This document shows positions 10,135-18,171 of a stretch of 64,000 nt of DNA, in pieces. The notes beneath the pieces were generated by a model that was given only the letters and a program-made list of their open reading frames with translations, had not been told where the DNA came from and searched no databases. Numbering within the stretch: position 1 is the stretch's first letter; each line of letters starts with the position of its first letter. Where the stretch lies: positions 372,001 through 436,000 of the forward strand of contig NZ_PZPO01000005.1 in the NCBI RefSeq assembly GCF_013306565.1, read 5' to 3'. This DNA comes from Hyphomicrobium sulfonivorans. GTDB taxonomy: Bacteria; Pseudomonadota; Alphaproteobacteria; Rhizobiales; Hyphomicrobiaceae. The position numbers and the translations under genes were made by a program.

Positions 10135-10168
10135 TTCATTGCGCTGTATCGCAATGAATACAGCGCAA
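10135..10168. repeat. Overlapping, mutually exclusive inverted repeats
   Basis: TTCATTGCG (10135-10143) pairs with CGCAATGAA (10150-10158), 9 bp with a 6-nt loop. TTGCGCTGTA (10139-10148) pairs with TACAGCGCAA (10159-10168), 10 bp with a 10-nt loop. The arms overlap, so only one structure can form at a time. Function unknown. Confidence 0.5.
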
Positions 10169-10245
10169 AAAACGCCCTGACCCTTCACGGAAGATCTCGA
10201 AAACACGTCGTCTTCGAGATCCTCTTGCATTGGACTTTTGCATGA

Positions 10246-10281
10246 TGTACCGGTCGATACAGGAGGAGACCGATCGGTACA
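10246..10281. promoter_or_regulatory. Two copies of the island's TetR-type operator upstream of the polytopic membrane protein
   Basis: TGTACCGGTCGATACA (10246-10261) and GAGACCGATCGGTACA (10266-10281) match the consensus NNKAYYGRTCGRTACA found also before the FMN reductase gene, dmoA and the TetR gene. The first copy lies in the same context as at 13148 (GACTTTTG, then CATGATG immediately before the operator), suggesting a shared promoter design. Confidence 0.65.
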
Positions 10282-10401
10282 AATACAATCCGTCGACGGC
10301 GAGCCTTGTTTCCCTGTCGCCGTCAGGCGGACGTGCCGTTCAATAAAAACAAGTTCCGTAACTCGAGAACGAATAACAGCAAAAGCCCTAAAGGGGGGGG
10401 A

Positions 10402-11469
10402 ATGACAAAACCAGTGCCGGTGCCAGTGGCACCGTTTCGGGCCAATGAAGCGATACGCGGATTTGCCTGGATCTATGGACTTTCAATAGTTTCCTGTTTT
10501 CTCGTGAATTGGTGGGTGATCAAAAACCCGATCGGACCATGGCAGGGCGAGGAAATCCTGAAATCCTTCTGGCTCGACAACGTGAGCTGGCAGATTTTCT
10601 CGGCTTGGTGGGCGTGCTTCTTCGCTTGCGTTGGTTTCTGGCCGTTTGGCGGCATCTCGAACAAGCTCACGCGGGGCATAGTCGTCGTCGCTGCGTCGTG
10701 GATCCTGGGTTGGTGGAGCGCGAAGCTGATCTTCCTGATTGGCCCTGGCGCTGACGGAATTTTCCCGCTTGTGGGCACGACGTGGTTCCTGCTGGCATTC
10801 TTCTGCTTCGCTGGCGGTGGGTTCCTGTTGTCCAAACTGCCACCGCATCGACAGTTCTTCCTTTATCTGATCCTGTTCACCGGCCTGACGTATCTGATCA
10901 CGCATTCGGCGGTGAAGTGGGTACCAGCCTGGTGGTTCCCGTTCCTGCTTGTCGGTCTTGGAACCGGTACGCTCACATATCTTACGCGCGGTGTGTCTCA
11001 GCCAGGTCGTGCGGTTGTGATCATGGCGACACTGTTTGCGATGGCTGCGCTTTGCTTCCAGATTTCGGGCGCTGCGGGCCTGTGGGAGTTCGATAAGTCG
11101 CCAATCTCGTCGTTCTGGTCGATGGGCCATTTCACCGACGACAGCTTCTGGCTGCTCTGCTTCTTCACGGCGACATCGATCAACTATGCGATGCCGATCA
11201 TCACCCACAACTGGCCGTTTTCGAAGATTGCCATGCCGTGGGGAGGGTTGCTGTCGTGCGCCTTCTATCTGGTGCTGGACGTTGTCGTTGCGAGCTTGCT
11301 GTTCAAGATGATCGGGCCGGTTTTCTCCAGCATGGAGGAGCTGCTGACCTACGCTTACATGGGCGTGAATTGGTCTCTGGTGATCCCGCTCGTGTTCGGC
11401 ATCGGTTTGACTGAACCATACCTCTGGACCGGCCAGAAAACGCCGGGCGATTGGGACGACGTTGCTTGA
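10402..11469 (+). CDS. Unknown polytopic membrane protein of the organosulfur island
   Basis: 355 residues, start ATG 10402 chosen because a run AAAGGGGGGGG lies immediately upstream; an upstream in-frame start at 10306 would add a charged, non-family-like leader. About ten hydrophobic helices, unusually rich in Trp and Phe. The two halves look alike: FWLDNVSWQIFSAWWACFF and a later FWSMGHFTDDSFWLLCFF each precede a WPF motif and a stretch ending IGP, hinting at an internal duplication. I do not recognise the family. Two operator copies in front tie it to the same regulon as sfnG and dmoA, so a role in uptake or export of a methylated sulfur compound is a reasonable guess, not more. Confidence 0.7.
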   Translation: MTKPVPVPVAPFRANEAIRGFAWIYGLSIVSCFLVNWWVIKNPIGPWQGEEILKSFWLDNVSWQIFSAWWACFFACVGFWPFGGISNKLTRGIVVVAASWILGWWSAKLIFLIGPGADGIFPLVGTTWFLLAFFCFAGGGFLLSKLPPHRQFFLYLILFTGLTYLITHSAVKWVPAWWFPFLLVGLGTGTLTYLTRGVSQPGRAVVIMATLFAMAALCFQISGAAGLWEFDKSPISSFWSMGHFTDDSFWLLCFFTATSINYAMPIITHNWPFSKIAMPWGGLLSCAFYLVLDVVVASLLFKMIGPVFSSMEELLTYAYMGVNWSLVIPLVFGIGLTEPYLWTGQKTPGDWDDVA

Positions 11470-11500
11470 GCCTTTCCTCCCTCAAGTCGCGCCCAGGAGC

Positions 11501-11523
11501 ACCCGATGCAAATTGCATCGGGT
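11501..11523. terminator. Strong hairpin after the polytopic membrane protein
   Basis: ACCCGATGC (11501-11509) and GCATCGGGT (11515-11523) form a perfect 9-bp stem with a 5-nt loop, 32 nt after the stop codon. There is no clear T-run, so it may act as a processing or stability element rather than a classical terminator. Confidence 0.5.
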
Positions 11524-11590
11524 GTTCTACGGGGCTGACAGCCGCGATTGCGCGGCACAAGGGAATAGATGGGTTAACGATCTTTAAGAT

Positions 11591-11640
11591 TGCGACCGAT
11601 CGAGGCTTTTTTGCACTAGGTGTGTACTGAGTGGTCAGTA
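11591..11640. promoter_or_regulatory. Possible regulatory sites before the porin gene
   Basis: GACCGATCGA (11594-11603) matches the core of the island operator but lacks the TACA end. TACTGAGTGGTCAGTA (11625-11640) is a 6+4+6 inverted repeat 26 nt before the start codon. Either could bind a regulator; the evidence is only sequence symmetry and resemblance. Confidence 0.3.
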
Positions 11641-11665
11641 TAGCGTCGCAAGAATCGAAGATTCG

Positions 11666-12979
11666 ATGGGGAAAAAAATGACACTAATGGGGAAAACCCG
11701 AGCGGCGTTGATCGCAGGTGCCTTGTCTTGTGCGTGTTTCGTTGCCCCGGCTGGGGCTGCGGATTTAGGAGGTAACTGCTGCGCCGATCTCGAAGAGCGT
11801 ATTGCCGAGCTGGAAGCAACGACGGCGAAAAAGGGAAATCGCCGCGTATCGCTGAAGTTGTCCGGCTGGGTTGCTGAGCAGATCGTCTATTGGGATGATG
11901 GCGTCGAATCCAACGTCTACATGACCGGACTGGGCACCGCGTTCGCTAGTAACTTCAACTTCACCGGCGAAGCGAAAATTACTGAAGATGTTTCGGCCGG
12001 CTATGTGCTGCATGTTGAGGTAATCACCAACGACGTTTACACGACCAATCAAAACCGACCGCGCGGCCCTGGGCTCACCGGATCGGCAAACTCGCTGCAG
12101 CTTCTGTACTCTTACTGGTATTTGAAGAGCGAGCGTCTCGGCAAGCTGAGCGTTGGTCTACAGTCACCTGCTGACGATAACGCGATCGTATCGCTCGACC
12201 AATCTGGATCGCTCGTTGCGGCATATTGGGTTGCGTACGACGTGTTCGGCTTCAACGTGCGCGGAAACTTCGCGCCTGGTAACTCCATGATCTGGGGTAA
12301 CGCGGTTTCGTGCCGTGGCTGGGGCGGTGGTCCAGGCGACTGCGACGGTCTCCCGCGGGATGTCGTGCGCTACGATTCACCAGCTTACGGTGGCTTCTCG
12401 TTCTCAGCCTCGTGGGGCGAGGACGATGCGTGGGCCATTGCGGCACGCCATTTCAACACGCTCGGAGACTGGAAAGTCAACGCCATCGCAACCTACGGCG
12501 AGACCATGGACTCTGCGCACGGCGCGCCGTGGAACGGCAAGCTGAAGTACACGCAGGCCGGTCTTTACCTGCAGAACATGCCTACGGGTCTGTTTGCAAT
12601 CGGCGGCTTCGGTCACCTCGACCAGTCGCAGACGCCGAACGCAATGAACAACCCCAGCACCAACACCTATTACGTGAAGGCCGGTCTGCGTCGGACCTGG
12701 ACGGAGCTTGGTGCAACCATTCCTTATGGTGAGTATCTGCTCGGTACTGACGGCGCCATGATGGTCAACGACAACGGCACGCCGCTGAACGTTGCTGACG
12801 ACGTCTCATGGGTCGTTGACGGCTCGAAGGCTCAGTTCTGGGGCGTTGGCGTCGTGCAGGAAATCGATGCTGCTGCCATGTCCATGTGGCTGCGCTATCG
12901 CAACCACTCCGTAGACGTGCCCGGCGTTAACACGAAGGACATGTCAACGTTCGCATTCGGTGCGTTCATCAACTTCTAA
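11666..12979 (+). CDS. Outer-membrane porin, alphaproteobacterial Porin_2 type
   Basis: 437 residues. A signal peptide (RAALIAGALSCACFVAPAGAA) is followed by the family's short Cys-containing coiled segment DLGGNCCADLEERIAELEA and then by amphipathic beta-strands (RRVSLKLSGWVAEQIVYWDD and so on), ending with Phe (FAFGAFINF) as needed for barrel assembly. ATG 11678 is an alternative start. It probably forms a trimeric general diffusion pore in the outer membrane. It lies between the unknown membrane protein and the FMN reductase operon and has its own strong terminator, so it is likely expressed alone; it could admit dimethylsulfone or similar small polar solutes. Confidence 0.85.
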   Translation: MGKKMTLMGKTRAALIAGALSCACFVAPAGAADLGGNCCADLEERIAELEATTAKKGNRRVSLKLSGWVAEQIVYWDDGVESNVYMTGLGTAFASNFNFTGEAKITEDVSAGYVLHVEVITNDVYTTNQNRPRGPGLTGSANSLQLLYSYWYLKSERLGKLSVGLQSPADDNAIVSLDQSGSLVAAYWVAYDVFGFNVRGNFAPGNSMIWGNAVSCRGWGGGPGDCDGLPRDVVRYDSPAYGGFSFSASWGEDDAWAIAARHFNTLGDWKVNAIATYGETMDSAHGAPWNGKLKYTQAGLYLQNMPTGLFAIGGFGHLDQSQTPNAMNNPSTNTYYVKAGLRRTWTELGATIPYGEYLLGTDGAMMVNDNGTPLNVADDVSWVVDGSKAQFWGVGVVQEIDAAAMSMWLRYRNHSVDVPGVNTKDMSTFAFGAFINF

Positions 12980-13002
12980 CTGGCAAAGCTGTGCTCCCTG
13001 AC

Positions 13003-13038
13003 TTGGCCCGAGACCTGCGTGCTCGGGCCAATTTTTTT
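13003..13038 (+). terminator. Rho-independent terminator after the porin
   Basis: TTGGCCCGAG (13003-13012) pairs perfectly with CTCGGGCCAA (13022-13031), loop of 9 nt, followed by seven T residues. Confidence 0.9.
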
Positions 13039-13135
13039 AGAGCTGTAAAAAAACGCGAAGATAAATGCGCAAAATGCACGTTTGAGTAATCGCGCAGCCG
13101 CGAAGCACGCGATCATTGCTTGCGTAAGCAGACTT

Positions 13136-13165
13136 TTGGTCGCATGATGGACCGATCGATACAAT
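13136..13165 (+). promoter_or_regulatory. Promoter with TetR-type operator for the FMN reductase-sfnG operon
   Basis: TGGACCGATCGATACA (13148-13163) is a copy of the island operator. It sits between a candidate -35 (TTGGTC, 13136-13141) and a candidate -10 (TACAAT, 13160-13165), overlapping the latter, the classic position for repression. Confidence 0.65.
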
Positions 13166-13210
13166 CGATAGGCTTAAAAAAAATAACAAGCCGAACACGA
13201 GGAAACGCCG

Positions 13211-13756
13211 ATGCTTACTGTGGTGACCATCAACGGTAGCCCTACCAAACCATCCCGCACGGGCATATTGATTGACGCCGTCGCTACTGCGGTGTCCGGC
13301 AGAATGTCCTGCACGCGGGAATCTATCTCTATTTCGGATGATGCGCACGAATTCATGTGTGGTCTTACGCGTCCGGAAGTAACTGCGCGGGGCGAGAAGC
13401 TGCTCCAGATGACCGAACGGGCCGATCTGCTCATTCTCGGCACGCCGGTCTATCGCGCCACTTATACGGGCGTCTTCAAGCACTTCTTCGACCTGGTCGA
13501 TCGCGATGCGATGCGTGATCGGAAGGCTGTGCTTTGCGCAACCGGCGGCTCGCCCCTTCATGGCCTGATGCTTGAGCATCAGATGCGGCCGCTGATGGGC
13601 TTTTTCTCGATGCAAACCATAACCACGGGTTTGTTTGGACTGACCGACGATTTCGCCGATGGTCGCGTCGTAAGCCCTGATCTCAATAAGCGGATTGAGC
13701 GCGTCGCTAACGAAGTCGTCGCCGCATTCGCACCGGTCCGAGCGCTGGCGAGCTAA
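13211..13756 (+). CDS. NAD(P)H-dependent FMN reductase, MsuE/SsuE-like
   Basis: 181 residues of the flavodoxin-like NADPH-dependent FMN reductase family. The N-terminal VVTINGSPTKPSRTG is the phosphate-binding loop; ADLLILGTPVYRATYTGVFKHFFDLV is the central conserved block; ATGGSPLHGLMLEHQMRPLMGFF completes the flavin site. Such enzymes make FMNH2 for two-component monooxygenases. GAGGAAACGCCG before ATG 13211 is a good ribosome site. The next gene encodes an SfnG-like monooxygenase that needs FMNH2, so this is its likely partner. First gene of an operon running to ribF. Confidence 0.88.
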   Translation: MLTVVTINGSPTKPSRTGILIDAVATAVSGRMSCTRESISISDDAHEFMCGLTRPEVTARGEKLLQMTERADLLILGTPVYRATYTGVFKHFFDLVDRDAMRDRKAVLCATGGSPLHGLMLEHQMRPLMGFFSMQTITTGLFGLTDDFADGRVVSPDLNKRIERVANEVVAAFAPVRALAS

Positions 13757-13843
13757 AACCAAGGTGCGCGGCGCAGGTGCGTGACGCACCACGCGCCCAC
13801 CTATTTGAGACAGATGCAAATGCCTTATGCGGAATTGCCTAGC

Positions 13844-14962
13844 ATGGCCAAGCCGTTCAGAAAACAACCGACGAAATTCGCTCTTTGGGTGCCCAATGTG
13901 AGCGGTGGACTGGTGGTTAGTAAAGTTCCGCAGCGTACGGACTGGGGGCTTGACTACAACACCAAGCTCGTGCGGATCGCCGAGGATGGCGGGTTTGAAT
14001 ACGCCCTGACCCAGATCCGGTTTAGCGGCAACTACGGCGCCGAATATCAGCACGACTCACTGATACTTTCTGCGGCGCTGCTTGCCAACACCTCGCGCAT
14101 CAACATCATCAGCGCGATCATTCCAGGCATTTTCCACCCGGTTGTTGTTGCCAAGCATGGCGCGACTGCGGATCAGATCTTTAATGGTCGCTGGGCCATT
14201 CACGTCGCGACGGGTTGGTTCCGGCGCGAGTTCGATGCGCTGGGTGTTGAATGGCTTGAGCACGATGAGCGTTATGTGCGCTCCCGCGAGTTCGTCGAGA
14301 TCTTGCGCGGTGTCTGGTCGGAAGATAACTTCGACTACGACGGCAAATACTGGAAAATCAGCGATTATTCGCTGAAGCCAAAGCCTCTCACAATCCCTGA
14401 TCGACTGATGCCGGAAATTTTCCAGGGCGGTAATTCGATTGCAGCCCAGAAGATGGCCGCTGACGTTTCTGACTGGTACTTCATGAACGGCAATACGCTG
14501 GATGAGCATGAAGGCCAGATTGACTTTGTCAGCAAGCGCGCGGCGGCAATCGGCAGGCGCGTGCGCTTCGGCGTCAACGCGTTTGTGATTGCACGCGAGA
14601 CTGAAGCTGAGGCCAATGCCGAGCTGGAGCGGATCATCGCTGGCGCAGATATCGCGGCGGTCGACAAGTTCCGCGATGCTGTGCGCGAAGCCGGACAGGC
14701 GACCAAAGAAAAGATCGGGATGTGGGTGGATTCCACCGATCGCGATCTCGTTCAGTACAACGACGGCTTCCGCACCAACCTGATTGGAACGCCGGAACAG
14801 ATCGCCGAGCGTATCGTCAATCTTCGCAAGATCGGCGTTGATCTCGTCCTTTGCTGCTTCCTGCACTGTCACGAAGAGGCGCGCTTCTTCGGTGAGCGGG
14901 TAATCCCTCTCGTGCGCGAGATGGAGCAGGCGGATCCGATGTGCAGATTTACGGTCATCTAA
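13844..14962 (+). CDS. sfnG: FMNH2-dependent dimethylsulfone monooxygenase (SfnG-like, LLM family)
   Basis: 372 residues from ATG 13844, chosen because MAKPFRKQPTKFALWVPN matches the usual N-terminus of SfnG; ATG 13814 and GTG 13781 are possible upstream starts. Hallmarks are KFALWVPNVSGGLVV, GFEYALTQIRFSGNYGAEYQH, DQIFNGRWAIHVATGWFRREF and VQYNDGFRTNLIGTPEQIAERI, all in the SfnG subgroup of the luciferase-like monooxygenases. In pseudomonads SfnG converts dimethylsulfone and O2 with FMNH2 to methanesulfinate and formaldehyde. It sits between an FMN reductase and RibBA. Pseudomonad sfnG is sigma-54/SfnR controlled; here a TetR-type operator precedes the operon instead. Confidence 0.88.
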   Translation: MAKPFRKQPTKFALWVPNVSGGLVVSKVPQRTDWGLDYNTKLVRIAEDGGFEYALTQIRFSGNYGAEYQHDSLILSAALLANTSRINIISAIIPGIFHPVVVAKHGATADQIFNGRWAIHVATGWFRREFDALGVEWLEHDERYVRSREFVEILRGVWSEDNFDYDGKYWKISDYSLKPKPLTIPDRLMPEIFQGGNSIAAQKMAADVSDWYFMNGNTLDEHEGQIDFVSKRAAAIGRRVRFGVNAFVIARETEAEANAELERIIAGADIAAVDKFRDAVREAGQATKEKIGMWVDSTDRDLVQYNDGFRTNLIGTPEQIAERIVNLRKIGVDLVLCCFLHCHEEARFFGERVIPLVREMEQADPMCRFTVI

Positions 14963-15061
14963 CCGCAAGCAAACGGGAATGTCGGGGTTGATAAGCAGCG
15001 ACCATTAATCAAAGCGATATGATCAGGGCAGCGATAACAAACAAGCCAAATGCCCGGTTCG

Positions 15062-15073
15062 ACGAGGAAACGC
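15062..15073 (+). repeat. Shared 12-nt ribosome-site block ACGAGGAAACGC
   Basis: The identical 12-mer precedes the FMN reductase gene (13197-13208), ribBA (15062-15073) and dmoA (18160-18171). The FMN reductase and ribBA leaders also share AACAAGCC a little upstream. It supplies GAGG as ribosome binding site. Confidence 0.5.
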
Positions 15074-15077
15074 AGTC

Positions 15078-16208
15078 ATGAATTTCATGGCCAGTCATCA
15101 GCACGGGGAACAAATCAGTTCCGCGGAAGAAATAATTGAGGAGGCCAGGGCGGGGCGTTGCTTTATTCTCGTTGACGACGAAAGTCGTGAGAATGAAGGC
15201 GACATTGTCATTCCGGCACAGTTCGCCACGCGGGACGTGGTGAACTTCATGGCGCGCTATGCGCGTGGTTTGATTTGCCTGGCGCTGACGCCACAGCGCG
15301 TCTCTCATCTGAAGCTGAGCGCGATGGCGCAAAGCAACGATGCGGGATTGCAGACGGCGTTTACGCTTTCGATCGAGGCACGCACGGGCGTGACGACCGG
15401 AATATCGGCGGCTGACCGCGCGCGAACTATCGCAGTGGCCATCAACCCGGAAAGTCGCCCCGACGACATCGTTACGCCAGGACACATCTTTCCGTTGATC
15501 GCCCGGGAGGGTGGCACGCTGGTTCGCGCCGGTCACACGGAAGCGGCGGTGGATGTTTCGCGCATCGCTGGGCTCAATCCGTCGGGTGTGATCTGCGAGG
15601 TGATGAACGAAGACGGATCGATGGCGCGATTGCCTGATTTGCTGAAGTTCGCGCGTCAGCACAACATGAAGCTGGGCACGATCGCGGACCTGATCGCGTA
15701 TCGCCTGCGCAACGAGCGACTGGTGAAGCCGGTTGCCTGGTCATGGATCCATCACCCCAGCTTTGGCGAATGGCGTCTGGTGGTCTATCGCGACACCGTC
15801 GAAGGTGGCGAACACGTGGTGCTGATCAAAGGTGAAGTCGACGCACGCGTTGAGGATGCCGATCCCGAGCCGGTCGCGGTTTGCCTGCATCGATCCGATT
15901 TCATCAGCGACGTCATTCTTGCCCGAGAGGGTGATGGGCTGCACAGCGCGATGTTCAAGATCATGCGTCGCGGGCGGGGCGTGATCGTGATGGTCAACGA
16001 CAGCCGCACGAATGCACTCTCAAATCGTATTCGCAACCTGAGCCCGCATTCCCGTCCCGACCCGCAGTTTCGCGAGTATGGCATCGGCGCTCAGATCCTG
16101 GTCGATATCGGCGTGCGGGAGATGGTTTTGCTGTCCGGGCGTGAGCAAACGCTGGTCGGCATCGAAGGATACGGTCTCACCGTCGTTGAACAAGAGCCGC
16201 TCAGCTAA
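15078..16208 (+). CDS. ribBA: RibBA-like 3,4-dihydroxy-2-butanone-4-phosphate synthase with degenerate GTP cyclohydrolase II domain
   Basis: 376 residues. The N-terminal half is a full RibB domain ([20 protein letters not shown] with the acidic metal loop; [25 protein letters not shown]). The C-terminal half has the RibA fold, but the zinc site is lost: where active enzymes have Cys-x10-Cys-x-Cys, this protein reads [20 protein letters not shown] without the three cysteines. It should therefore make the four-carbon precursor of riboflavin but not open GTP. A separate intact ribA lies at 22164. Operon position is third, after the FMN reductase and sfnG. Confidence 0.88.
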   Translation: MNFMASHQHGEQISSAEEIIEEARAGRCFILVDDESRENEGDIVIPAQFATRDVVNFMARYARGLICLALTPQRVSHLKLSAMAQSNDAGLQTAFTLSIEARTGVTTGISAADRARTIAVAINPESRPDDIVTPGHIFPLIAREGGTLVRAGHTEAAVDVSRIAGLNPSGVICEVMNEDGSMARLPDLLKFARQHNMKLGTIADLIAYRLRNERLVKPVAWSWIHHPSFGEWRLVVYRDTVEGGEHVVLIKGEVDARVEDADPEPVAVCLHRSDFISDVILAREGDGLHSAMFKIMRRGRGVIVMVNDSRTNALSNRIRNLSPHSRPDPQFREYGIGAQILVDIGVREMVLLSGREQTLVGIEGYGLTVVEQEPLS

Positions 16209-16234
16209 TCGGCTCAAAGGGGGAAACAAACAAC

Positions 16235-16765
16235 ATGTCCTGGACATCATCAGTGAGTTCGAAAGTGATGAAAATGTTCTCTTCAAACAGCTCTGTCGAT
16301 TCGGATGCATTCCGCTCGGTGATGCGGCAGCTCGCCGGTTGCGTGACGGTTATTACAACTGAAGGCGATGGCAAGCTGCATGGTTTCACCGCCACGGCTG
16401 TGTGCAGTGTATGCGCGGAGCCGCCGTCAGTTTTGATCGCGGTAAACCAGACTGCGCGTACGCATCCGCATATCGACAAGAAAGATGCGTTTGCGATCAA
16501 CATTCTGTCTGAAGATCAAAAGCCACTAGCCGACCACTTCGCGACCAAGGGTGACGATCAGTTCGACACGGTTGAATATGCGCTCGGCCACACCGGCGTG
16601 CCGCTGCTGAAGGGTGCGGCGGCGCATCTCGAATGCGAAGTCTATCAGAAGATTCCGATCGGCACGCACACGCTGTTCGTTGGCCGCGTGATCAACACCG
16701 GGCAGGAGCGTCGCGCACCGCTGGTTTATTACAACGCCCGCTACGGCCTGATCGAACAAATCTGA
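16235..16765 (+). CDS. Flavin reductase (FMN-binding split-barrel), candidate DmoB-type partner
   Basis: 176 residues of the flavin reductase-like domain family (HpaC type): FRSVMRQLAGCVTVITTEGDGKLHGFTATAVCSVCAEPPSVLIAVN is the FMN-binding first half and HTLFVGRVINTG the conserved end. Such NADH:FMN oxidoreductases feed FMNH2 to large-component monooxygenases. AAAGGGGG lies 13 nt before ATG 16235, and the frame allows a start at 16268. It is the second reductase in the island and could serve DmoA or SfnG; which reductase pairs with which oxygenase cannot be told from sequence. Confidence 0.85.
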   Translation: MSWTSSVSSKVMKMFSSNSSVDSDAFRSVMRQLAGCVTVITTEGDGKLHGFTATAVCSVCAEPPSVLIAVNQTARTHPHIDKKDAFAINILSEDQKPLADHFATKGDDQFDTVEYALGHTGVPLLKGAAAHLECEVYQKIPIGTHTLFVGRVINTGQERRAPLVYYNARYGLIEQI

Positions 16766-16820
16766 TCTGTTCGCCATTCCCACACCCCCCGATTGCAACG
16801 AACGACGGCGCAGAAAAGAC

Positions 16821-17762
16821 ATGCTGCAGACCTTGACGATGGACGGCCGAGAGGCCGGCACCTGGCGCTTCAGTGAGCTTTCAACCAAAGGACGCCACCT
16901 TTTGGGCGGTCATGTGGTTGTCAGTTCGTTTGATGGTTTTCATCGTGGCCATCAGGCACTGATGCACCATGCAAAGCAGGTGTCTGCAGCGGACGGCAGC
17001 CCTGTCGTTGCGCTGTTGTTCGATGCAGCGAGCGATGATGCGCGCACACCGTTGGCGCAGGGCGAGGAAGTTGCCCGGCGTCTGAGGCTGCAGGGTGGCG
17101 CGAACGTCGTTGCTCTCGGGTTCGCATCGAATGCAAGCTGGTTGGAATGCCAGGCCTTATGTGAACTGCTGCGTGAGTTTGCACCGAAGTCTATCACTGT
17201 CGGTGCAAACTTCCGCTTCGGTCCGAAGTCGTCCATCGGTTCGCAGGTGCTGGCGTCGATGGCGCGGTCGTTTGCGATATCGACCACGGTCATGGAGACG
17301 GTGGCCTGCGAGGAGTGCGGTCCGATCACCGCCGCGAATATCCGGCAGCATCTGGCGGCGGGCGACATTCAGGCGGCGAACAGGCTGTTGGGGCGCAACT
17401 GGACGATCGAAGGCCCGGTTGTGCATGGCTATAAGCGCGGCCGTGAGCTTGGTTTCCCGACCGCAAACGTGCAGCCCCTGCACCGGCTCGATCTTGCGCA
17501 TGCGATTTATGCGGTGCGTGTTTATGCCGGTGAGCGCGTGCTTGATGGCGTCGCTTGCTACGGTACGCGTCCGCAGTTTGACGATGGCGCGCCTGCACTT
17601 GAGGTGCACATTCTCGACTTCGCGGGCGATCTCTATGGCCAGCGGTTGCGAGTCGAATTTGTCGCCCATCAGCGGCCGGAGCTTAAATTCTCATGCGTGG
17701 ATGATCTGGTGCGGCAGATGGAAATTGACCGGGCAGAAGCCCGCGAGCTTTTGGCTGCATAA
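16821..17762 (+). CDS. ribF: Bifunctional riboflavin kinase/FAD synthetase
   Basis: 313 residues. The FAD synthetase half carries the nucleotidyl-transferase signature SSFDGFHRGHQALM (residues 35-48). The riboflavin kinase half carries the conserved GRELGFPTANV and VACYGTRPQFDDGAPALEVHILDF. It phosphorylates riboflavin to FMN, the cofactor of the neighbouring oxygenases. The adenylyl-transferase half looks more divergent than usual (no recognisable ISSTxxR motif; the aligned stretch is ITAANIRQHLAAGD), so FAD synthesis may be weak. Last gene of the operon begun at 13211. A housekeeping ribF is expected elsewhere. Confidence 0.85.
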   Translation: MLQTLTMDGREAGTWRFSELSTKGRHLLGGHVVVSSFDGFHRGHQALMHHAKQVSAADGSPVVALLFDAASDDARTPLAQGEEVARRLRLQGGANVVALGFASNASWLECQALCELLREFAPKSITVGANFRFGPKSSIGSQVLASMARSFAISTTVMETVACEECGPITAANIRQHLAAGDIQAANRLLGRNWTIEGPVVHGYKRGRELGFPTANVQPLHRLDLAHAIYAVRVYAGERVLDGVACYGTRPQFDDGAPALEVHILDFAGDLYGQRLRVEFVAHQRPELKFSCVDDLVRQMEIDRAEARELLAA

Positions 17763-18171
17763 GTAACGGCCAGTCAGATCCGCCGCTTTGGTTTGGCGAC
17801 GCCCTTTTTTTGGGCGTTAGAGTAAATAATCCGCACGCAGCGCAATAAATGTACCGCTGGGTCCAAAACGACCCGGCGCGTCTGCATGTGCGTAATCGGC
17901 ATTGCACATTAATAGGTGTTTTTCGGCGTTTTTTGAAGTTTACATGCTTGCAAAAACTCCGCCCCTGGATAAATGTATCGGTCGGTACAGGTTGACGTGC
18001 GTTTGCTGGCACTCAACGGCAGGAGGGTACCGCCTGCGGATAATTGCGGAACGCTGTTTCGGTCAGAACCCGCGCAAGCGCGTCTTTGGGGCTGGAAGGG
18101 GAGCCGCTTCGAAAGGAAAGCGCCTTTTGGGAAATCGGCGCCCACCTCAATAAACGTAAACGAGGAAACGC
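17763..18171. other. Intergenic leader region before dmoA
   Basis: 409 nt without a gene. A small hairpin ACGCCC/GGGCGT around a T-run (17800-17818) may end the ribF transcript. The operator at 17974 follows, then about 180 nt of possible 5' leader to the dmoA start. I looked for an FMN riboswitch consensus and did not find one. Confidence 0.5.
17974..17989. promoter_or_regulatory. TetR-type operator upstream of dmoA
   Basis: TGTATCGGTCGGTACA, an almost perfect palindrome and the most symmetric copy of the island operator (consensus NNKAYYGRTCGRTACA). Confidence 0.65.

Larger units (their letters stand above)
9130..10401. other. Long region without a convincing gene
   Basis: About 1.27 kb with only short open frames of atypical composition; I see no protein family in them. 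It holds a GCGCTTC/GAAGCGC hairpin (9178-9198), two overlapping mutually exclusive hairpins (10135-10168), an inverted repeat GATCTCGAA/TTCGAGATC (10193-10221) and two operator-like repeats (10246-10281). Confidence 0.5.

Noticed and set aside
9472-10245. Several open frames of about 100 codons in the gene-poor region before the organosulfur island
   Set aside because: No ribosome sites, odd composition, mutual overlap and no recognisable family.
17763-18171. FMN riboswitch before dmoA or the rib genes
   Set aside because: The conserved RFN blocks are not present before dmoA, ribBA, ribA or ribE.
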